Below are positions 55,980 through 64,000 of a stretch of DNA of 64,000 nt, piece after piece. The DNA is from Ephemerocybe angulata (Eukaryota; Basidiomycota; Agaricomycetes; Agaricales; Psathyrellaceae). A model generated the notes under the pieces. It was not told where the DNA came from. It ran no database searches and saw nothing but the letters and a program-made list of their open reading frames with translations. The DNA is taken from positions 434,001 through 498,000 of the forward strand of contig JAACJK010000224.1 of NCBI GenBank assembly GCA_013368325.1. Reading direction: 5' to 3'. The translations under genes were made by a program, and so were the position numbers. How positions within the stretch are numbered: position 1 is the first letter of the stretch; each line of letters starts with the position of its first letter.

Positions 55980-57210
55980 CAACACTCAGGTGTTGTTACT
56001 TCGCCCTCACAGAATACGCCACGGTGTGGAACGGACGCGGGTTCGAGACAATTTACCCAAACTTTACCCATGTCCGATGTGAATCTGGACAAGGGCCAGT
56101 GGAGCTCAGTCGATGTTGAGGACAGGGCATGCAGAATATTGGCAATGGTCTGGATTGGTCGCCCCGGTACCAGCATCTGCTCCCAATCGACTGGGGCTAC
56201 GAGGTCCTCCAATAATTGAAGAGCGGTCAGCTTGAATGCTGGAACGTGGACTGGGAAATAGTTGCATGGCTCGTAAAATTCAAAGTCCACGAGACCCGAC
56301 AAAATTTCTAAGAATGAAACGAGCGCCATAGCCTCTTAGGATGAACCAAGAATGCGGAAGGTTAAGCGCGTCAATATCGACATGGCCATAGTAGCCCAAG
56401 TGCGTAGGATCGTTTCGTCGACTTCATCTGAGAACTCCATCCAAATACCCACCTTAGTGACCTTTGTTCCCTCGAAACAATGAAGTTTTGGTATACAAAA
56501 TCGGAGGTTCAGCTCGTCCAGCCTCGGAGGCATGGAAATGGCGTCCAAGGACGATGAGGTGAGGGTGAACTGGAAAAGATCAAGGATCCGAAAGTCAGGA
56601 AAGCGTAGTAGACGCATTCGAGGATGCAGCGAACTGCCTCTTTTTGCTGGTGAAGCACCATAGATGTTAGATCATCCGAAGGCGGCTGAGACGCGCGGGT
56701 CGCCGTGCATTTCAACGACACATTCCTGGAAAGTGGCGAGGTGGGGAGTGTTTGCGATGGCCTGGAACCGTCTCTGGACTCGTATGAAGGCGTCGAGGTA
56801 TTCCTTCCACCTGGACTTGTTCGCAAGACGATATGTGTCAGCGCGATCTTCAAAAGGGTTGGGTGATGGTTTGAACCACAGGTCCCTAAAGAGCGAAGGC
56901 TGAAAGGTTTTGGAAAACCGCCACAAGACAACGATGAGCATCTCCAGATCCCGCTGAGCCAACATGCGGGAGCGGTCGCGGGATTCTGCGCATTCGCTCC
57001 AAATTTCAAAGTAGGCACACGGCGCATTGCGAAGAGGAGAGCTGGGCGATCCAGAGGAAGAACAATGAGAGCAACTGGAGTCCTCGAAGGAAGGTCGAGC
57101 AGTCTAATAAGTAAGTTGTAGGGAGGATACAATGTTCCTTCTAGTGGCCTGCGGTGGCCTGCGCGTCGCGATTCGTGAAATGACCTGCCAGGATCCAGCA
57201 CATCCAGCAC
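55980..57210 (-). pseudogene. Decayed F-box-type leucine-rich protein gene
   Basis: One minus frame reads through most of the span: YFEIWSECAESRDRSRMLAQ, RDLEMLIVVLWRFSKTFQPS, KEYLDAFIRVQRRFQAIANT, then TGA, LLRFPDFRILDLFQFTLTSS, RLDELNLRFCIPKLHCFEG, then TAA, and FLEILSGLVDFEFYEPCNYF. The two stops (about 56674 and 56336) stand in the same frame with no plausible intron around them. The layout resembles fungal F-box/leucine-rich proteins, though the F-box itself is not visible. A start may lie upstream of an acceptor near 57105. It may also be two small ORFs. Confidence 0.55.
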
Positions 57211-57389
57211 GACGAGTCGTCGTCGTCAACCCATTGGCATCAAAGTCATTACTAGAGTGTAACCCGTGCTCCGCACAGAGAGGGGGTTACTATTAGATTT
57301 TTATCATGACGACTTTGAGCTCTGTCCCTGTACTGTGTAAACACTCCCCCTTGGATATAGTACTTACAGTGGTCGATCGATCCGTCATG

Positions 57390-58640
57390 CACGTCCCAGC
57401 CCCGTCCCAGTGGTTAAACTCAAGTGAACCGCGTCCCAGTGCTGTGACTTTGCGCGGGTATTATGGGATCAGTGTGCATGCCATCCCGAGCCTCGAAACC
57501 AACGTCTCATAAACGATGTCCCAGACCCATGAGGTATCTAGTACATCTTTGTTAGTCCCAGCCCCAATGTTGTGTCCCACTGGCAGTAATCCGTCTTCGA
57601 ACGTTTGATTGCGCTAACAAAAGCCACGTTAGCTTAACATAAATCCCGTGCCGGTCCACTGAGTAAACCGGCGTGTCCCAGTGCCAAAAATCTAATAGAG
57701 CCCCAGGGTACTACAGCAAGCTAACAGCGAGCGTTGCAGTGCCCCGGCTTCCGATGGATATGAGATCCTAACATAAAAACCATGCTTGTTCCGTCGTGCC
57801 TTCCGACTCTTGAAAATTTACGTCCCGTGAGGCACCTGGTATAACTCCGTCGGTAATCAGTGCTGTGTCCCAGAAAGTGCTCACATGTGAACGCACAACC
57901 TCCCTGGCCAGTTGAATGATGAGAACCCGTGGATTTCCAGTGCTGTCTCTCGCGTCGAGTATGACTTAGAGCAGGTGAATCCGAGTAAATCTTGTCGTCT
58001 CAGTGCCATTAATTCTGTGGGGAGTCAAGTAGGAGGCACCTCCACTAATCCCAGTCCCAGTGCTGCGTCCCAGTAGGTATACCATGCTCCTGGCAGTCGC
58101 AGTGCTGCGTTTCAGAGGTCGTGAACGCGCCGCAACATGTTTGAGAGAACAATTGGCAAGACCCCTAGAGCCACATTTTCTCGATTTCTCGATCGAGGTA
58201 CGATAACCAGATTGATTTTATATTTGTCCCTTCAAACTTGACCCTAGGCCAAGGTCTGCTCAACCGCGCACGGCTTGCGCACGGCTTCCAGTGGCCACAT
58301 TCCAGTGGACCATGTCCCAGTGCTGTAACTCCGGGAGTCCAGTAAGCCGTGTCTCCCCAGTGCCGTCGAGGCTAAATTTGAATAAATCGTGTCCCAGTAC
58401 CATGAGACCTACCAGTAGTCCCTGTCCCAATCCCGTGTCCGTGCGCAACCTTGAGAACGTCTGAGAAAAACCAAAGCCACACTCGATCTTGTGTCCCAGT
58501 GCTGTGACTCCGCTGGGTAAGTATATATCAGCGAACGGCCCCCTAGTGCTGTCACCCGTCCGATGCCCCATTCTAATAAACCATATGTCCCAGTGCCATG
58601 TCCACGCGACCTTGAGAACGGTTGAATACGACCATAAAAG
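57390..58640 (+). repeat. Degenerate minisatellite built on CCCAGTGC
   Basis: At least fifteen occurrences of (t/c)CCCAGTGC(t/c)GTG or close variants, all in the same orientation, are spread over 1.25 kb. Many are followed by actcc and ccgtgtccc-like phrases that suggest a unit of about 35-45 bp. There is no coding potential. The spacing is irregular, so this is an old, decayed array. Confidence 0.7.
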
Positions 58641-58780
58641 CCAACTTTTCTCGAGCGCGACATCCCGAGGCCAAACTCTGGTCAAGACTCAAAACGATTG
58701 AGAAAGACCCTATGAACCATGTTTTCTTGATCGAGGTATGACATAGCCAGATTGATTTCATATTTGTCCCTTTGGTTCCT
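58140..58780 (+). repeat. Direct repeat pair inside the minisatellite region
   Basis: About 100 bases at 58150-58245 (ttgagagaac ... ttctcgatcgaggta ... ccagattgattttatatttgtcccttc) recur, diverged, at about 58695-58780. The interval between them also contains CCCAGTGC units, indicating that a block of about 550 bp was once duplicated. Confidence 0.65.
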
Positions 58781-58784
58781 GGCC

Positions 58785-59697
58785 TCTTTTCGAATTTGTC
58801 CCTTCGAGTATGGTCCAGTTCCTGAGATATTTGAAATATGGCTTGACCATCTTTATTTCATGTATAGGATGATCGGCCCTAGGCATATTCGAGCAGTAGC
58901 GAAGAACTTCATCCCTACCCTTCCTCTACCCCTGGAAAAGGGCGGTTGTGCCCCAGACCAAACCCTCTTCTCGCCCCGACCCCCAAAAGTCGTTGGTGGT
59001 CCTTTAAACACGCACCAGTCAAAGCTGCCCCAGAAGATGATGGTCGTCGGAGGCCTTTGGGAGTCACCTAGATGCGGACCTGGAGCCTAGAGAAGAAGTA
59101 GAAGTCGCTGAACACGTAGTCTTTTCATAACTTCTACCTCCCAGGAAGAACGCACTAGACATCTGGAGGCAGCCGACGCTGTCGAGTCCAGCGCATGAAC
59201 ACATTGGAACCCGCTTCGTCGAGCCGAGGGGTAAGGTGCCGCCGGGTATTCGCGCGCGGGCCAGCTCCGCGAGGTCGTCGTCGTGCCCAGCGGGGTGTCG
59301 CAGGGTATCGCCATCGGAGGAGTCGGTGAAGATTCGGTCTTTCGGTGGTTGGGGAAGCTCGGCAAGTCGCAGTCAGATGGCATTATGTACGTCCTCCCTG
59401 GGAGTTTTAGTGTGATATCGCTGTGAAATAGATGGACTCTCTTGACAGCGACGACGCCCTTTCCTTCCTTCTCCACCCATCCTCCTCACACCCCCTGCTG
59501 CAGCGTCGAGAACGTTTGGGGGACGCTTACCTTATACGCCCCGGCTCAACTCTGAGCCAGCTCTTCGCACCCAACGCCGTCAACGGCTCTCCGGCTCTCC
59601 ATCTTGTCTCCATCATCCTTCCTCTTCTGGGGCTATAGCAGGCAAAATATAAGAAAAGACCGATTTTTTTCGTCTTGACGGAGTCCCTTTGATCAGA
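58785..59697. other. Upstream region of the isocitrate dehydrogenase gene
   Basis: Open frames of 112 (plus 58752) and 129 (minus 59476) codons without recognised motifs. A plus frame near 59280-59425 reads as a plausible peptide (VPSGVSQGIAIGGVGEDSV, then LGKLGKSQSDGIMYVLPGS). A 68-codon ORF starts at 59432. The promoter and 5' leader of the IDH gene should lie in the last few hundred bases. Confidence 0.4.
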
Positions 59698-61632
59698 ATG
59701 CAGTGGTCCAGCATGCGAGTTCTATCTTCCTCATCCCGGATCGCTCGAGGTCTTCGCACACCGAAACCCGTCAACCGTATCCTCTTCTCCACCCCTCTCG
59801 CCACGAAACGCTCCTTTGCCACCACCTACAGCCTCTACCGTGAGTCTCCTGCTCGTTATCTTTCGAAGGAAGTACTCGTCATGGTGCAGTTGTAACGACT
59901 CGATGTATCGGGTGGTGCACGAGGTCGGCTCGCCGAGCGGGCGAATACTGATGCAGCATGGTCCGCATTTATCATGAGCCGGATAACTATCGCCATCGCG
60001 CGGGGCATCCCGCTCTCTCTCATCCTTCTACCCCTTCTTCTCTACCACATACTCATCTATTCTCCACCACACCTCAGAATCCACCATGGTCCAGAAGATC
60101 AACGTCCAGAACCCCGTCGTCGAGCTCGACGGCGATGAGATGACCAGGATCATCTGGAAGAAGATCCGTGAGGAGGTTAGCACACCTTGTATCGACGAGA
60201 GAGATACGCAATACTGATGCACCCCATAGCTGATCCTCCCTTACCTCAATCTCGACATCAAGTACTACGACTTGGGCCTCGAGTACCGTGACCAGGTGAG
60301 TCGTGCGCCGACCCCAATTAGAGCAACCGATGTTGACAGTCCTCGCAGACCAACGACCAGGTCACCGTCGATGCTGCCAAGGCCATCATCGAGCACCAAG
60401 TCGGTATCAAGTGCGCGACCATCACCCCCGATGAGGCCCGTGTCGAGGAGTTCAAGTTGAAGGAGATGTGGAAGTCTCCCAACGGAACTGTGAGTTGCAT
60501 GTTCATTCCGTTTCCCGGTCAATACTCCCGAGCCCCCTCATTTAACTCTGGCTCGGCCGATTCGGTCCTTCCCCACATTTGTTCGATGTTATCTATCAAC
60601 ATCGTTTATTGACGCTATCTCATCTGTGCAGATCCGTAACATTCTCGGAGGAACTGTGTTCCGTGAGCCCATCATCCTCGAGAAGATCCCCCGCCCCATC
60701 CCAGGATGGGTCAAGCCCATCTGCATCGGACGTCACGCCTTCGGTGACCAGTACCGTTCCACCGACTACGTCGTTCCTGGACCAGGAAAGCTTCAGCTCA
60801 TCTACACCCCCGAGGATGGCTCTGCTCCCACCGCCCTTAATGTCTACGACTTCAAGGCTCCTGGTGTCGCTATGGCCATGTACAACACCGACGAGTCCAT
60901 CACTGGCTTCGCCCACGCTTCCTTCAAGATGGCTCTCGCCAAGAAGATGCCCCTCGTAAGTTTACTTTGAAAATTGCTGTTCATTCGAACTTTTAACGAA
61001 ATTCCCTCTAGTTCATGTCCACCAAAAACACCATCCTCAAGCGGTACGACGGTCGCTTCAAGGATATCTTCCAGGAGATCTATGAGAGCACCTACCAGAA
61101 GCAGTTCGAGGAGGCCGGTCTCTACTATGAGCACCGTCTGATCGATGATATGGTCGCCCAGGCCATCAAGTCCTCAGGAGGCTTTGTTTGGGCCTGCAAG
61201 AACTACGACGGAGATGTTCAGAGTGACATTCTCGCTCAGGGCTTCGGATCCCTCGGAATGATGACCTCCGAGCTCCTCACCCCCGACGGCAAGATCATCG
61301 AGTCCGAGGCTGCCCATGGAACCGTCACTCGCCACTACCGCGAGTACCAGAAGGGCAACGAGACCTCCACCAACCCCGTCGCCTCCATCTTCGCCTGGAC
61401 CCGTGGACTCCTCCACCGTGCCAAGCTCGACAACAACACTGAGCTCGCCAACTTCTGCAAGGACCTCGAGGCCGCGTGTATCGAGGTCATCGATGTCGAT
61501 GGCATTATGACCAAGGATCTCGCGCTCGCTATCCACGGAAAGAACATGAAGCGCGAGCACTGGGTCGTCACCGACGTCTACATGGATGCTGTCAACACCA
61601 AGTTGCAGCAAAAGATCGCCGCCCGCTCGTAG
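59698..61632 (+). CDS. NADP-dependent isocitrate dehydrogenase, mitochondrial form
   Basis: Six exons, 59698-59839, 60078-60175, 60230-60295, 60349-60489, 60632-60955 and 61012-61632, join in frame and give 463 residues. It oxidatively decarboxylates isocitrate to 2-oxoglutarate with NADP. Exon 1 is an R/S-rich leader of about 50 residues ([18 protein letters not shown]), typical of mitochondrial import. The enzyme then starts [20 protein letters not shown]. Family signatures are [64 protein letters not shown] (cofactor site) and [10 protein letters not shown]. An ATG at 60086, with a good context, lies at the start of the mature enzyme and could give a cytosolic or peroxisomal form. The C-terminus ARS is not a classical SKL signal. 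Intact and strongly conserved. Confidence 0.97.
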
Positions 61633-61639
61633 ATGCTGG

Positions 61640-62689
61640 TAATAGCAGTGGTGGTTCTATACCCGGGGTTTCTGAGGAATGCAGTCAGTGGGGGGAGGAA
61701 TTCGCTATGGGCATAGACCAAATAAGGTGGTCGACTAGCCGGAGTAGACTTGATCTTACATTGCTGTGATTGAAGAACTCGTTGCATTTTTGACTATCGC
61801 TACTACTCATCATCATCTGCTATATCTAACTACAAACTGTTCTTATCTGTATGTATGTATATTGTATCAGTCCCCATTCCCATGTCTCCTGAGGTCATCT
61901 GTACTATTCCGTTTCTCAACTTTCAACGCCCAAGCATATGTCGTCTCAACCGCCTGACCCTCGTCGTCCTTGCCCAGCGGAACTTTCGGATCTCCTTCCG
62001 GGCCGGAGAGGACGGGGTGATCTGGGGTGATTAGCGCTAATTCCGACGACTCCGACGTCTTTTCCTCATCTTATCGGAAATTGGTATTCCTGGGGTTGTT
62101 TTCAGCCGATTCAAGCTGATATTCGCTGCCCAGCTGATCGTGTGCCCACGTAGTTAAAAGCTTAACGCATCGCGATGATATCACTCTTCACCACTTCCCC
62201 AGTCCCCTCCTTTCGCCCTCTACACCACCAATTTCACCAGAGACCGGTGGGAGATCAGACTTTGATGTCGCGGTGACATCAAGCCAGATCCTTGACAGCT
62301 CTCTCAGCGGTGTCTGATATATCACTTTCAGCAGGGCCCTCTAAGACATCCACAGCAAGCCCACCAAGATATTCGGCCTGGATACCTCCAGATTGTCTTG
62401 CCCAGCAAAATAATGTTGGGGGATACCATTGCCGCTCCGTGGACTTAATAGTACTAGAAATTAGATACATGTGAAGCCCTATGCGCGATAATGCGAAGGG
62501 TAATAAGTTTGAGGTGCACTTTCAATGATGAACAGTAGCTACACTACATGGAGGGGACTTTGACGCGTTGGGACGGTCGCGTCGGGAGGAAGCTGACATG
62601 TCGTGGGCACGGTCACGTGGATCAAAGTTGAATTCTCGGAACAGCGCCGGACAGCTGTTGTCGTTCACCCACCATCTTCCCTTCCCCCA
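61640..62689. other. Intergenic, downstream of IDH
   Basis: 3' untranslated region of the IDH gene, then short ORFs only. No repeats. Around 62580-62630 there are clustered cacgtg-like phrases (ggtcacgtgg), possible bHLH or bZIP sites. Confidence 0.4.
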
Positions 62690-63036
62690 CTTCCCCCCTG
62701 CGCACTTGAATTTCCAACTTCAAGGAGGTGAGCTTTAGTTAGATTGCTTCATTCTCCTCATGTAACTCACTATCTCTTTCTATCAGGCCCCGAACAGCGC
62801 ACCGGATAGTTGGAACTTGGAAGTTGGGCAACGACTTGAGGTGAGCAACTGACATGCGACTCCGTATGCACATTCTCACTTCTCGGTTCCTCCTCAGTTG
62901 CAAGCCTTCGTAACACGGGTGCTGGTGAGTTCATTCTACATTTATCTTTCCTGCAATTGTGTCTGACTTTCCTCATAGGATCCTCTCTGGTGGGTACTAG
63001 TGCAGCTGGCCGTGACAAGGGGTAGAGGTTATGCAG
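62690..63036 (+). other. Exon-like series, possible small or non-coding transcript
   Basis: Three consecutive, well-formed introns can be drawn: GTGAGC...TCAG (62728-62787), GTGAGC...CTCAG (62840-62896) and GTGAGT...CATAG (62924-62979). Joining the blocks gives an open frame, EAPNSAPDSWNLEVGQRLEL then QAFVTRVLDPLWWVLVQLAV, ending at 63042, but no ATG lies upstream in frame. It may be an untranslated spliced RNA or the end of a gene. Confidence 0.3.
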
Positions 63037-63042
63037 GATGTT

Positions 63043-63452
63043 AGGGTATTATAGTAGTATATTCATGTAGCTTCACCTGTATATACTGTATCTACCAGAG
63101 ACATGCCAATATACCTGTTTTTCTATAGACTTCTATGTGACTGCAAAGTGAGCCCAAAATACCAGGATTCAAAAATGCCCCAAAATCCGGTCAAAATGGC
63201 CCCCTACCCAAGGTACCTTCAAGAGCCCTCCTCAGATATCTCCCAGATGTCACGTCAGGACATCTGCTGACAGGGTGCTAGCGGAGACCGACTAACCGCT
63301 TTCTCGCTCGCCTGGGGATCCCTCGCCGGTATCCCGGGGTCTCCAGCCGGTGATCAACTGATGTCTCCCAGAAAAGATCTGGGAGACGTCTGGGAAAATT
63401 GGCGGTGTACAAAGCATCCAGTTCGAGAATAGAACGACGTCTTTTCCTTAAA
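63043..63452. other. Spacer and promoter of the ketopantoate reductase gene
   Basis: No gene. The minus strand has a 99-codon ORF over 63278-63577 that overlaps the next gene and looks like a shadow. Confidence 0.45.
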
Positions 63453-64000
63453 ATGGCCTCATCCCAAGTAAAAGATGTTCTTCTTGTCGGTTTTGGCGCC
63501 GTCGGCGCTATTTGTGAGTGGTCTTCTTTCTCTTGTTTGTACCTTGCGCATTGGAGCACTGACTTTTGAATGCACAACTTACGCCTCTGCCCACCTCAGA
63601 TTCGTTGATTCTTCACCGGAGTAATCGCGTAAGAGTCACGGTTGTGGCGCGAAGCAACTATGATATTGTCGATCGTAAGTCTTTCAGCAGAACTTTGACA
63701 GCGAAGAGGCGGCGGCGCTAAAATGACTCGATTCAGGCGAAGGGGTGCACTTCAAAAGCGCGAAATATGGCACCATTAACGGCTGGCAACCCGACCGATG
63801 TATGGTCTCTAACATCCATGTCCCCAGTTCAACAGCTGACCTCCTCATTCAGTGTGTCGATCCGTCGCCGAAGCAGCAGACAGGCCATACGCCTACGTCG
63901 TGGTAGCCACAAAAGCCATCCCCGAGCTCATCCGCACCCCGCAGTTGCTCACCCCACTCCTCTCCGGGCCCTACGCCAAGGCATACGACCAGCCTACCTA
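63453..64000 (+). CDS. Ketopantoate reductase-type (ApbA/PanE) protein, 5' part
   Basis: Exons 63453-63513, 63600-63674, 63737-63799 and 63853 onward join in frame; the gene runs off the window. The first 116 residues show an N-terminal Rossmann NADP-binding fold: VLLVGFGAVGAIYSLIL with G-x-G-x-x-G at residues 13-18, a second strand VTVVARSNYDIV, and AYVVVATKAIPEL, where the V-x-x-K motif matches the cofactor/substrate lysine region of the ApbA/PanE family. The family reduces 2-dehydropantoate to pantoate in coenzyme A synthesis, but fungi have several paralogues with other or unknown substrates, so the exact reaction is inference. Confidence 0.85.

Noticed and set aside
1..64000. CRISPR arrays, riboswitches, operons and Shine-Dalgarno sites
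   Set aside because: Intron-rich fungal nuclear genes; the repeats found are minisatellites or tandem duplications without the spacer-repeat regularity of CRISPR.

Overview
The window looks like nuclear DNA of a filamentous basidiomycete, probably an Agaricomycete. Almost every convincing gene is split by short (about 45-65 bp) GT-AG introns. The recognisable products are fungal: an NADP isocitrate dehydrogenase with a mitochondrial leader, a ketopantoate-reductase-type protein, VID27, a group III histidine kinase, eIF3a, and expanded F-box, RING and MYND families. I saw no rRNA, tRNA or CRISPR array and no intact transposase.

Layout. 0-4.2 kb is a graveyard of gene pieces: a decayed MYND-family copy, then a group III histidine kinase HAMP region split by an inserted, internally rearranged VID27 segment. 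5-8.6 kb has one small tail-anchored-type gene and several tandem or dispersed repeats. 8.7-10.7 kb is MYND gene A. 11.0-13.8 kb is a 2.77 kb foldback element with arms of about 0.75-0.8 kb and a 7-bp target duplication. 14.6-20.4 kb holds an F-box-like gene, a decayed eIF3a copy joined to a MYND-family scrap, and two tandem repeat blocks. 20.4-27.3 kb is a compact group of RING/coiled-coil genes around an F-box gene. 29-31 kb is MYND gene B; 33-38 kb has a coiled-coil gene, a second F-box gene and a decayed eIF3a C-terminal piece; 39-41 kb is MYND gene C; 42-45 kb has a third eIF3a piece, minisatellites and an F-box C-terminal remnant; 45-47 kb is MYND gene D. 48-49 kb is a proline/threonine-rich repeat protein gene. 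50.8-52.9 kb is an internally duplicated protein with a possible nuclease-like E-x-K motif. 53.4-55.6 kb is an F-box protein with a long acidic tail. 56-59 kb is a decayed F-box-like gene plus a degenerate CCCAGTGC minisatellite. 59.7-64 kb is conserved housekeeping sequence (IDH, then the start of a ketopantoate reductase).

The main theme is turnover of ubiquitin-linked (F-box, RING) and MYND families together with DNA-level duplication of exon-containing fragments of housekeeping genes. Introns survive inside the eIF3a and VID27 pieces, so these are not retrocopies. All four complete MYND genes and the large decayed copy lie on the minus strand and share one architecture, which points to a lineage-specific family. 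Exon boundaries were read by eye from splice signals and reading-frame continuity; all gene identities come from recognition, not from a search.
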